From assembly GCF_000025965.1 (NCBI RefSeq), contig NC_006513.1:186001-250000 (forward strand): a stretch of DNA of 64,000 nucleotides. The letters run 5' to 3'. This document shows, one piece after another, positions 46,949-54,441 of this stretch. The stretch is from Aromatoleum aromaticum EbN1. Lineage in GTDB: Bacteria > Pseudomonadota > Gammaproteobacteria > Burkholderiales > Rhodocyclaceae. A program made the translations under genes and the position numbers. The notes beneath the pieces are model-generated. The model did not search any database, had not been told where the DNA came from, and worked only from the letters and a program-made list of their open reading frames with translations. Position 1 is the first letter of the stretch. The number at the start of each line of letters is the position of its first letter.

Positions 46949-48526
46949 ATGGATTTCGCCGCCGAACTGACCGCTTTCGACCTGCCGCCCGCGCTCGCGC
47001 AGCAGGTTCAGCGGTGGGTCGCGCAGGCGGCCGACGTGGCCCGCCTGGAAGCCGAGCTCAAGCTGAGCAAGCTCAAGATCGAGGCCCTGGTCCACGAGAT
47101 CGCCACCCTCAAGCGCCTGCGCTTTGGCGCGCGCAGCGAGACGCTGCCGGCGGGCATGAAGGACTTGTTCGACGAGACGCTCGCGGCCGATCTGGCCGCG
47201 TGCGAAGCCCGGCTCGAGGCGCTGCGCGACGCCGCGGCATCCGAAGCCGAAGCGTCTCCGAAGGCCCCGCCCGAGCGCCCCCGCGCCGGCCGCCCGCCGT
47301 TGCCGGCACACCTCGAGCGCATCGAACACCGCCACGAGCCCGAATCCTGCAGCTGCGCCGCGTGCGGGCAGGATCTGGTCAAGATCGGCGAGGACGTCTC
47401 CGAGCAGCTCGACATCATCCCGGCCAAGTTCTTCGTGCATCGCCACATCCGTCCGCAGTACGCCTGCCGGCACTGCGAGACGGTCTCGACCGCCCCCGTG
47501 CCGGCGGCGGTCATCGACGGCGGCCTGGCCGCGCCGGGGCTGCTGGCGTGGGTGACGGTGAGCAAGTTCGTCGATCATCTGCCGCTGTACCGGCTCGAAC
47601 AGATTGCCCGGCGCAGCGAGGTGGCGCTACCGCGCTCGACACAGTCCGAGTGGATCGGGCGTATCGGGGTGGCGCTGTCGCCCCTCTACGCTCGACTGGT
47701 CGAGCATCTGTTGGCGGGTACGGTGCTGCATGCGGACGAAACCCCCGTCGAGCAACTCGATCCGGGGCGCGGCAAGACGAAGCGGGCGTATCTGTGGGCC
47801 TACCGCAGCAATACGCTCGGCGCCGACCCGCCCATCATCCTCTTCGATTACCAGCCCGGGCGCGGCGGGCAATATCCCCAGGCCTTCCTGAAAGGCTGGA
47901 AGGGCATGCTCATGGTCGATGACTACGCGGGGTACAAGGCGCTGCTGGGGGGCGACATCGGCGAGTTGGCCTGCATGGCCCATGCAAGACGCAAGTACTT
48001 CGAACTGCATCAGGCCAACAAGAGCCCGGTGGCGGCCGAGGCGTTGCGGCGCATCGGCGAATTGTATGCGCTCGAAGAGCAGGCGCGCGACGTCTCGATC
48101 GAGGCGCGCGCCGAACTGCGCGCGCAGTACGCCCGCCCGCGTCTGGAGGCGATGTACCTGTGGCTCGTGCAGACCCGCAAGACCGTGGCCGATGGCGCGG
48201 CGCTGGCGCGCGCCATCGACTACAGCTTGAAGCGCTGGCCGGCGCTCGCGCGTTACGCGAGCCGTGGCGACTGGCCGATCGACAATAATCCAATCGAGAA
48301 CGCCATCCGCCCGATCGCTCTGGGCAAGAAAAATTGGATGTTTGCGGGTTCCGAAGCCGCCGGCAAGCGGGCCGCGGTGATTCAGTCGCTGCTCGCCACC
48401 GCACGCGCCAATGGCTTCGAGCCCCTGGCGTGGCTCTCCGACACCCTCGAGAAGCTGCCGGCCTGGCCCAACAGCCGCATCGACGAATTGCTGCCGATCA
48501 GAAAGAAAGAGTCTGCGCAAGCGTAA
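46949..48526 (+). CDS. tnpC: IS66-family transposase TnpC
   Basis: 525 aa from ATG 46949. An N-terminal leucine-rich coiled coil is followed by a zinc-finger-like CxxC region (CSCAACGQDL, YACRHCE), and then by the DDE core: LHADETPVEQL, VDDYAGYKALL and, near residue 445, NNPIENAIRPIALGKKNW with the Glu. The upstream frame extension is not supported. Confidence 0.92.
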   Translation: MDFAAELTAFDLPPALAQQVQRWVAQAADVARLEAELKLSKLKIEALVHEIATLKRLRFGARSETLPAGMKDLFDETLAADLAACEARLEALRDAAASEAEASPKAPPERPRAGRPPLPAHLERIEHRHEPESCSCAACGQDLVKIGEDVSEQLDIIPAKFFVHRHIRPQYACRHCETVSTAPVPAAVIDGGLAAPGLLAWVTVSKFVDHLPLYRLEQIARRSEVALPRSTQSEWIGRIGVALSPLYARLVEHLLAGTVLHADETPVEQLDPGRGKTKRAYLWAYRSNTLGADPPIILFDYQPGRGGQYPQAFLKGWKGMLMVDDYAGYKALLGGDIGELACMAHARRKYFELHQANKSPVAAEALRRIGELYALEEQARDVSIEARAELRAQYARPRLEAMYLWLVQTRKTVADGAALARAIDYSLKRWPALARYASRGDWPIDNNPIENAIRPIALGKKNWMFAGSEAAGKRAAVIQSLLATARANGFEPLAWLSDTLEKLPAWPNSRIDELLPIRKKESAQA

Positions 48527-48706
48527 GAGGGCGTGGAAGCGGCGGACGCTTACGATCATCGAGCCCTCCTTGAAAAGAGACAGAAGGGGCGAATCGCAAA
48601 GGGACGGAGAGCAAATGGGAAAGCAGTGTGCCTACGGGATGGCCGTCGGTACGCGCTCGCGTTGCGACGAGCGGTGTCCCACATGGAATTTGCCTATCAA
48701 GAAATA

Positions 48707-48734
48707 AGATTAGTCAGGCGTCCGTGCTTGTCAA
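48707..48734 (-). promoter_or_regulatory. displaced parA promoter (candidate)
   Basis: On the minus strand TTGACA is followed, after 16 bases, by TAATCT. Downstream lies AAGGAGGG just before the ATG-containing target duplication at 48554-48561. This would have been the promoter and ribosome-binding site of parA before the IS66 insertion. Confidence 0.5.
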
Positions 48735-48774
48735 GCGTCGGACATGGCAAATGCAATCACTCGCGGCGATCACG

Positions 48775-50910
48775 CTACGTCGTTCCCGATGGGGTCTTCT
48801 GGGCGAACGGCACAACGTTCGGATTCGCGGGCGGAACCGGATTGATCCAGCGCTCGGGATGCTTGATCACCACCGCAGCGAGCTTTCCAGCCGGTTTCGC
48901 GCCCCGCCCGAGCACCGTGTAGTGGAGCACGTTGGCATTCCCCGAGCCGACAACGTGCCACCTCGCCTTGATGACGTGCCGCTGGATGCCGGTTCCCACT
49001 TTGTCGCCGCTTGGCGCGTGCGGCGGACCGGTGCCGTCATCGCCATACAGCGCGGCAAATTCGCGGAATGTCCGCGGCGAGACCAATGCCATCCCTTCGG
49101 GCACGAAGTGCACGGGCGCGCCTGCCTCGTTGTATGGAATCGAGCCGTCGGCCAGGCCTTGTTGCAGCCATGTCATAAAGCGCAGCGCGGCGTCGCTTGG
49201 ACCGAGACCTTCGCTGCCCATCCTGTTCGGTTGCGCGGTATCGGCGGATCGCGTTGGCTCACGCACGAATGGGGTGACGGGGCCGCTCATCGGCGAGGGT
49301 ATCCGGGGTAATGTTTTCGGATTCGGGTCATCCTGTGCAGTCACTGAGTCGTCATCGGAGAGGAATCCGTCCTTGTCTTCCTCCTCTGTCGCGGCGGGAT
49401 CCGGCACAGCAGGGCGCCGTTGCGGCGCCTGAGTGACCGTCGTGTCTGACAGTCTGGAGGCGGCGTGCGGCGGCCGGGGCGCGGGAATGTCCTGACCCTG
49501 GCATTTCTTGCCGGGTCGTGGCCGCGCTTCCTCAGTATCGCGCGCGAGAGCCTCTCCCTGCCCCGCGTCCGTGCCCTCACCCGCCTCTCGCCTGTCACGC
49601 GCGTTGCGCGGCGGTTTCACGACCATCGTTCCCTCGAACGCAGCCGGGTACGCGTCGGGGCTGCCGAAAAGCTTGTCGAGCGGAAACCTGAGCATGGCGA
49701 GTTCGTGCGCGTAGCCGCCACCGCGCACCTCCACGTACCAGACGGCCTGCCCGGTGTCCGGATTGCGCTCGAGCACGCCATAGTCCTGCCAGGTGTCGAA
49801 CAGGCGGTCGTTCTTGCTCGCGCCCGGAAGGCTCTCGCCGCCGCCGGGTTCCACACGCGCGATCTCCTCGCGCACCGCGTCGGCCAAGCGCTTGGCCACG
49901 AACCAGATTGCGCCATCGGCGACCCAGCCTGCGGCACCATCCCGATTGAGTGGCAATCCTCCTTGGCGCAGCAGCCGGCGCATCGCGGCCATCAGCTGCT
50001 CGATCAGCGGGACGGTTGTCGCAGCGCTGAACTGACTGCGCGGCCCTTGCTGCAGATTGCTGGCTGCTGAGCGCCGATCGGCCAGGCGCACGATCTCGGT
50101 CAACACACTCGTTGCGTCATCGCCCGACCATACCGCCTGCAGCTCGAGCATGACCGACGGCTCGCGCGCCAGGAAGGCGAGCGCCGTGGCCGGCACGATG
50201 CGCGGCGCCAGGACCAGCGGCAGGCGGCGGTGCGCTCCGTAGTCGCGCTCCGCCTTCGGTGCGAAGCGGACCTCGTACTCGGCTGCGCCAGCGGCCACCA
50301 TGTCCCCCGCCATCGGCAACCACGGGCGCAACGGTCCGTCCGCGCGTTCCGCGAGCACGACTCGCAGATCGGTCATCGGCTTGCCGATGTCGTGGAGCAG
50401 CGCGGCGAAGATGACCGCATAGGTCCAGTGATCCCGCTGCCGGTCGACTACTTCGGCAGCGCCCCCACGCGGAAGCAGATAACCATTGCGGATCGCAATC
50501 GCGGCGTGCACCACCTCCACGGTGTGGGCCGCGAGTCCACCGACATGGGCGTGGTGATGCGCCTCGCTCGCCGGCAGGAGCTGCACGTACCGCAGGGTCT
50601 GCCCGATCGCGGGCGCGAAGTCCCGCTCCCAGACGGCCTGGCTCAGCTTCGATTCGCGGTGGATCTGTTGCAACGCACCGGCGAGGTTGCAGACCTGGAT
50701 CAGTGTGGAGGCGTCGAGGACCTGAAGCCATCCCGGGCGGCTGGCCGCGAGCGCCCGCGCGTCACCGGCCGTCGCGGTCGGTGACCCGGCCGCATCCGGG
50801 GCGGCCGGGCACGACGCGCGACGGCCGCTCCTGTCGTGATAACTGGCCCAGATTAACCAGACGGCCAGCACTGCCGCAACGAGCAAGAATCCGGCAGCCA
50901 GCATGGCCAT
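48775..50910 (-). CDS. MobH-type relaxase (TraI, TIGR03760 / PFL_4751-like)
   Basis: 711 aa. An N-terminal membrane segment (MAMLAAGFLLVAAVLAVWLIW) precedes the TraI_2 domain with HD-phosphohydrolase-like metal residues: SEAHHHAHVGGLAAHTVEVV near residue 115 and ALLHDIGKP near 170. A C-terminal DUF1528-like domain ends the protein. MobH relaxases nick the transfer origin of ICEs of the SXT/ICEclc class. It runs leftward from the divergent region at 51.4-52.0 kb, directly after the 153-aa gene. Confidence 0.85.
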   Translation of the reverse strand: MAMLAAGFLLVAAVLAVWLIWASYHDRSGRRASCPAAPDAAGSPTATAGDARALAASRPGWLQVLDASTLIQVCNLAGALQQIHRESKLSQAVWERDFAPAIGQTLRYVQLLPASEAHHHAHVGGLAAHTVEVVHAAIAIRNGYLLPRGGAAEVVDRQRDHWTYAVIFAALLHDIGKPMTDLRVVLAERADGPLRPWLPMAGDMVAAGAAEYEVRFAPKAERDYGAHRRLPLVLAPRIVPATALAFLAREPSVMLELQAVWSGDDATSVLTEIVRLADRRSAASNLQQGPRSQFSAATTVPLIEQLMAAMRRLLRQGGLPLNRDGAAGWVADGAIWFVAKRLADAVREEIARVEPGGGESLPGASKNDRLFDTWQDYGVLERNPDTGQAVWYVEVRGGGYAHELAMLRFPLDKLFGSPDAYPAAFEGTMVVKPPRNARDRREAGEGTDAGQGEALARDTEEARPRPGKKCQGQDIPAPRPPHAASRLSDTTVTQAPQRRPAVPDPAATEEEDKDGFLSDDDSVTAQDDPNPKTLPRIPSPMSGPVTPFVREPTRSADTAQPNRMGSEGLGPSDAALRFMTWLQQGLADGSIPYNEAGAPVHFVPEGMALVSPRTFREFAALYGDDGTGPPHAPSGDKVGTGIQRHVIKARWHVVGSGNANVLHYTVLGRGAKPAGKLAAVVIKHPERWINPVPPANPNVVPFAQKTPSGTT

Positions 50911-50913
50911 GGG

Positions 50914-51375
50914 TCACCCCCGGCGCTCACGCATCTGTGCGGCACAGAACTGGGTCAGCAGCCCGATCTGGAGCACTTCCCGTCGCGGGTAGGGGTGTTC
51001 GGACTCCCAGACCTCGACGGTCGCGCCCCGGCAAAAGGCGCTGAAGGATTCCACGAGGGGCTCCCACTTCTCGCCGCCGCGCTTCGCACGGAAGCGGCAG
51101 AACGGTAGCGCCGACAGGTCCGCGGCCAGCCGCGCCGGGTCGACCGGCTCGAGGATTTCCACGTAGCGGGCCAGGAGATCTCGCACAGCGAGAACGGGAT
51201 CGTCCTCCGGGTAGAGGTAGGCCTCGAGTCCGTCGAATTGCGCAAGCCAACGGAGTACGACACCGCGCCAACCCGGCTCTCCGAGGCCCTCGAGGAAATG
51301 GCCGATCGTGATGACCGCCTGGGTTCGGGCGTCCTCCTGATGCGGCGGAATCGGTGGTGGCGGCATTTCGTTCAT
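50914..51375 (-). CDS. conserved ICE protein preceding the relaxase gene
   Basis: 153 aa from ATG 51375 (GGAGATGG upstream). It is acidic, with GHFLEGLGEPGWRGVVLRWL and RREVLQIGLLTQFCAAQM. I do not recognise the family. It ends 3 bases before the relaxase start, so it is in the same operon and may assist relaxase action or be a regulator. The longer frame to 51525 runs into the intergenic region and is rejected. Confidence 0.6.
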   Translation of the reverse strand: MNEMPPPPIPPHQEDARTQAVITIGHFLEGLGEPGWRGVVLRWLAQFDGLEAYLYPEDDPVLAVRDLLARYVEILEPVDPARLAADLSALPFCRFRAKRGGEKWEPLVESFSAFCRGATVEVWESEHPYPRREVLQIGLLTQFCAAQMRERRG

Positions 51376-51562
51376 CAGCGTTCCATCTCCAGAATGCTGT
51401 CCGTTGCCTTGTTGTTTGCCTTCGCTGTGATCCCTTAAGCGGCCGGCCGTGCGACAGCCGTATGCGTACTTTCGTCGCATGCCAGCATTCGCCATCCGTG
51501 CAACATGCCCGCCTGCAGCGGCCAATCGAATAGGGTGCGGGAGGTTTTCCTTTTCGTCATCG

Positions 51563-51592
51563 GTAAAGTCTCGGAAGATTCCGCGACTTTAC
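51563..51592. promoter_or_regulatory. 30-bp palindrome in the divergent ICE control region
   Basis: Perfect 8-bp arms GTAAAGTC/GACTTTAC flank an inner GGAA..TTCC palindrome. A TTGACA box starts 2 bases to its right (51595-51600), pointing toward the pilL operon; the matching -10 is weak. It is a probable operator for transfer-gene control, with an unknown regulator. Confidence 0.55.
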
Positions 51593-51938
51593 GCTTGACA
51601 TGCCGCAGGGATCGTGATCACCCCTTTTCCGCCTTTGCAGCCGCGTGCACCGGCACGCTGCCGCACCCCTAACCGGTCGGCATTTGCCGCAGGCACCCCG
51701 TGCCCGTCAATCCTTCGCCCAGACCGGATTCAAGGGCTGGGCGCCCTTTCGGATTGGGCCGGTAACCCGTTGCTGCGGACCGCCGCCGGGCTGCCGCCTT
51801 TTGGCGCCGTTTCCGTGACTATCATTTTTGCCCTATCCACGCAAGCATAAAGCCGAAAAATCTTTCTCGATTTGACGAATGCGCCGCGCGGCCGCGCTCG
51901 CCACACTTTGCACCGTGACTGGCCGCTGACCGGAGCCT

Positions 51939-51977
51939 GCATCCCCGACGGCGCCTCAGCGGCGGAGATGCCTTTTT
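51939..51977 (+). terminator. intrinsic-terminator-like hairpin just before pilL (possible attenuator)
   Basis: A GC-rich stem opening GCATC and closing GATGC (with two internal mismatches) is followed by CTTTTTC, 19 bases before the pilL ATG. It lies at the end of a leader of more than 300 bases. A terminator placed here would stop most transcripts before the transfer operon unless it is antiterminated. Confidence 0.45.
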
Positions 51978-51995
51978 CAATCACGGAGCAGTTCG

Positions 51996-52484
51996 ATGGA
52001 TCGCGTTACCGCAATCACTCTTCTTCTGCTTGCCACCCCCGTGTCGGCCACGCATCCGGACCCGACGCACCCGGATCCGGTCCGCCTCGCGCGTTACACG
52101 ACTGCGCCGGCGACGCCGGACCCCGCCATGACGGATCCAATGGCGGTCGTGGCCACCGTCCATTTTCCCCGCGAGCACGTGCGCACGGTGCGCGATGCGG
52201 TTGCCTTCCTGCTCCTTCGCACGGGCTTTCGGCTCGAATCGACAGATTTGGCGGCGAGTGCGCTACTCGACATGCCCCTGCCGGAGTCCCATCGCGATCT
52301 TGGCCCCTATCCCGCCCGGGCGATCCTCGAGGTCCTGGTCGGCCCGCCTTATCGCGTGCAGATCTCCCTGGTCGATCGCACGCTCTCCATTGGTCTCACG
52401 GATGAAGGCAGCAACGCCGAGCGGGTCGCCGCCGTTCGGCCGCCGCTCGCACCGCAGGCCGCAGCGCTGGAGCCGCTGAAGTGA
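51996..52484 (+). CDS. PilL N-terminal domain protein (PFGI-1-class ICE, TIGR03748)
   Basis: 162 aa. A signal peptide (MDRVTAITLLLLATPVSA) is followed by a segment (RLARYTTAP) and the PilL-N fold region VRDAVAFLLLRTGFRLES, then LPESHRDLGPYPARAILEVLVG. The domain resembles secretin N-domains and is found at the start of ICE type IV pilus/transfer operons. GGAG precedes ATG 51996. Its stop overlaps the next GTG start. Confidence 0.82.
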   Translation: MDRVTAITLLLLATPVSATHPDPTHPDPVRLARYTTAPATPDPAMTDPMAVVATVHFPREHVRTVRDAVAFLLLRTGFRLESTDLAASALLDMPLPESHRDLGPYPARAILEVLVGPPYRVQISLVDRTLSIGLTDEGSNAERVAAVRPPLAPQAAALEPLK

Positions 52485-53167
52485 CCGCCCCTTCGGCACA
52501 GGCCGAAAGCGAATCGACGGCGCGCATCACGCCACGGCTCGCGAGGATTGCCCGCAACCAGCGCCCGGTGATCCTGGCCCTCATCGCTGCCCTGGTCCTC
52601 GCCGGCGGCGCCTTTCTGTTCGTCGCGTCTGAGCAACCAGCGGCGCCCGCCCCGTTGCCGCAAGCTCAACCCCTCGAAGCGATCGGGCAGCACACATCCC
52701 CCATTCCGGAGTTCGACGCGCCGGCCCCCGCCGATCCGATCGGCTCGCCTCGCCTGGATCAGCTCGACGAGCGGGTCGACGCATTGTCTCGTACCGTGGA
52801 GTCGATCGACGGGCAATTCTCGGAGATCAACAACCGTCTGGTCTCGCTCCACCAGGTGAGCGACGAGCTTCGCGTGCGCCTCGAGGCTCTGGCTCAGCGG
52901 CGCGAACCCGCCTCCGTTCCGGCGCGCCGCGTGGCGCCGACCAGAACCGGAGCCGTCACGAAAACCAGGATCCCGGCAGTAGTTTCGGTCGATACCTGGG
53001 GCGGTCAGCCGTCCGTGGCGATCCGGGACGTCAAAGGCGACCTCGCCTTTTACCGTGAGGGCGATACCGTCGGTGTGGCACGGATCCAGCGCATCGACGC
53101 ACAGGCGCGCCAGGTTCACCTGCGCCTTCCCGACGGCACCGTCACGGCCGTCGGCGTACGGCACTGA
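52481..53167 (+). CDS. bitopic inner-membrane protein, PilP-like (ICE)
   Basis: 228 aa from GTG 52481, which overlaps the pilL stop. One transmembrane segment (VILALIAALVLAGGAFLFVA near residue 30) is followed by a Pro/Ala linker and a coiled coil (LDQLDERVDALSRTVESIDG). A C-terminal beta domain (DVKGDLAFYREGDTVGVARI) is like the homology region of PilP/GspC proteins. It probably bridges the inner membrane to the PilL-type protein. Confidence 0.65.
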   Translation: MTAPSAQAESESTARITPRLARIARNQRPVILALIAALVLAGGAFLFVASEQPAAPAPLPQAQPLEAIGQHTSPIPEFDAPAPADPIGSPRLDQLDERVDALSRTVESIDGQFSEINNRLVSLHQVSDELRVRLEALAQRREPASVPARRVAPTRTGAVTKTRIPAVVSVDTWGGQPSVAIRDVKGDLAFYREGDTVGVARIQRIDAQARQVHLRLPDGTVTAVGVRH

Positions 53168-53176
53168 GGGCATGTC

Positions 53177-53674
53177 GTGAGAAAAGTCCTTCCCGCCTTC
53201 GCCCTGCTGATCGTGCTGACAAACGTCGGCGCCGTGGAAACAGGGGAAACCCGAATCGACACTGTCGGCCGCAGCGCCACGGACCCTGGCCGATCCGAAC
53301 GCGCCCCTATGGAAGTGTCACGGACCGATGTCCTGGAGGCCGGCTACTGGGGAATCACCCTCGAAGAATTGCACCGCGCCCGGCATCTGATGCGCGGCCC
53401 GCGCGGCGCCTTCAGCGACCCCCGCATCAGTCCGATCGAGGTGCTCGGCATCCACGCGCGATCCGACACCGAGCGCGACCGCTACGCCGCGCTGTTCGCG
53501 AAGCTCCTGCACGAGGACACCGACCGCGTGCTGGCGTGGCAGCGGGCTGGCGACACCGCCATGCGCCGACTCTATCCAACCGACAAGGCGGTCGACTTTT
53601 CTTTCGGTCGTCCTGCGGGCGGGGGAAAAACACTGCCCAACTGGTTCTTTTCACCGGGGGGTTCGGCGCAATGA
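53177..53674 (+). CDS. integrating conjugative element protein, TIGR03759 (PFL_4693) family
   Basis: 165 aa from GTG 53177. A signal peptide precedes the family core: WGITLEELHRARHLMRGPRG, PIEVLGIHARSDTERDRYA and AWQRAGDTAMRRLYP. It is a periplasmic component of the ICE transfer system, biochemistry unknown. Its stop overlaps the transglycosylase start (ATGA). Confidence 0.85.
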   Translation: MRKVLPAFALLIVLTNVGAVETGETRIDTVGRSATDPGRSERAPMEVSRTDVLEAGYWGITLEELHRARHLMRGPRGAFSDPRISPIEVLGIHARSDTERDRYAALFAKLLHEDTDRVLAWQRAGDTAMRRLYPTDKAVDFSFGRPAGGGKTLPNWFFSPGGSAQ

Positions 53675-54252
53675 CGCCCAATGCCACCCGCCGCGCCTTC
53701 CTGGTGCAGGCCTCCGCAGCGTTGGCGCTGCTCGCCGTACCGTCGCGCTCCCACGCCCGGGCGCAGGTGCGCAAGACGCCGCCCGCATATCCGCCAATCC
53801 CGCCGGCCTATCGCCACGTCGCCGAATCGCTCGCGCTTCCCGCCGCGATCCTGTACGGCGTCGCGATCCAGGAGTCGGTGATGCGCTGGGGAACCGTCTC
53901 TTTGCCTTGGCCCTGGACCCTCAATGTGCGCGCCGTCCCACGCCGCTACGGCGCCTATGAGACGGCGGTTGCCGACCTGGAGCGAATCCTGGCGCAGGGC
54001 GTGCGCAACGTGGACTGCGGAACCATGCAGGTCAACTGGCGCTACCACGCCGACAAGCTCCGTACCCCCGCGCTCGCGCTGGAGCCCTGGCACAACCTGA
54101 AGGTGGCCGGTTTCATTCTCCTCGAGTGCCGTGCGACCACCCCGAGCTGGTTCGACGCCGTCGGCGCCTATCACAGCCCCGGCGACGCCGAACGGGCTGC
54201 CCCCTACGCCCGATCAGTGTTTCGCCATATCGGCAGGATCCGCGATGCCTGA
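53671..54252 (+). CDS. lytic transglycosylase (SLT domain) of the ICE transfer system
   Basis: 193 aa from ATG 53671. The N-terminus TRRAFLVQASAALALLAVPS resembles a Tat-type signal. The SLT domain has the catalytic Glu in YGVAIQESVMRWG, the structural CGTMQVNWRYH block and VGAYHSP. It opens local gaps in peptidoglycan for the mating pore. The earlier frame start (53536) lies in the previous gene. Confidence 0.87.
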   Translation: MTPNATRRAFLVQASAALALLAVPSRSHARAQVRKTPPAYPPIPPAYRHVAESLALPAAILYGVAIQESVMRWGTVSLPWPWTLNVRAVPRRYGAYETAVADLERILAQGVRNVDCGTMQVNWRYHADKLRTPALALEPWHNLKVAGFILLECRATTPSWFDAVGAYHSPGDAERAAPYARSVFRHIGRIRDA

Positions 54253-54354
54253 ACGCGCGCCCTCCTCCCTACTGAAGGCTTTTGTGCTCGCCGTGCCCCC
54301 CGCGGCGCGTCACCGCAGCGCCTACGATTCCCCTCCCGCCGCAATGGCGGTTTC

Positions 54355-54420
54355 GGCACAACCGTGGCCACTCTCCCACCGGGCCTCCTCCCTGCCCACC
54401 CTCCCGGCCACGGTTGTGCC
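54355..54420. repeat. 15-bp perfect inverted repeat before traD
   Basis: Arms GGCACAACCGTGGCC (54355-54369) and GGCCACGGTTGTGCC (54406-54420) flank a 36-base loop in the 190-base gap between the transglycosylase and traD. It could be an mRNA hairpin that sets the level of the downstream genes, or a scar of a lost gene. Confidence 0.6.
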
Positions 54421-54441
54421 TACCTTTTCGAGGGGCTGGAA

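Larger units (their letters stand above)
46113..48553 (+). mobile_element. IS66-family insertion sequence, intact
   Basis: A 2441-bp element. Its terminal inverted repeats GTAAGCGTCCGCCGCTCCCA and GTAAGCGTCCGCCGCTTCCA differ at one base. A perfect 8-bp target duplication GATCATCG lies at 46105-46112 and 48554-48561, as the family makes. It carries tnpA, tnpB and tnpC in the usual order and splits parA from its upstream region. Confidence 0.93.
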
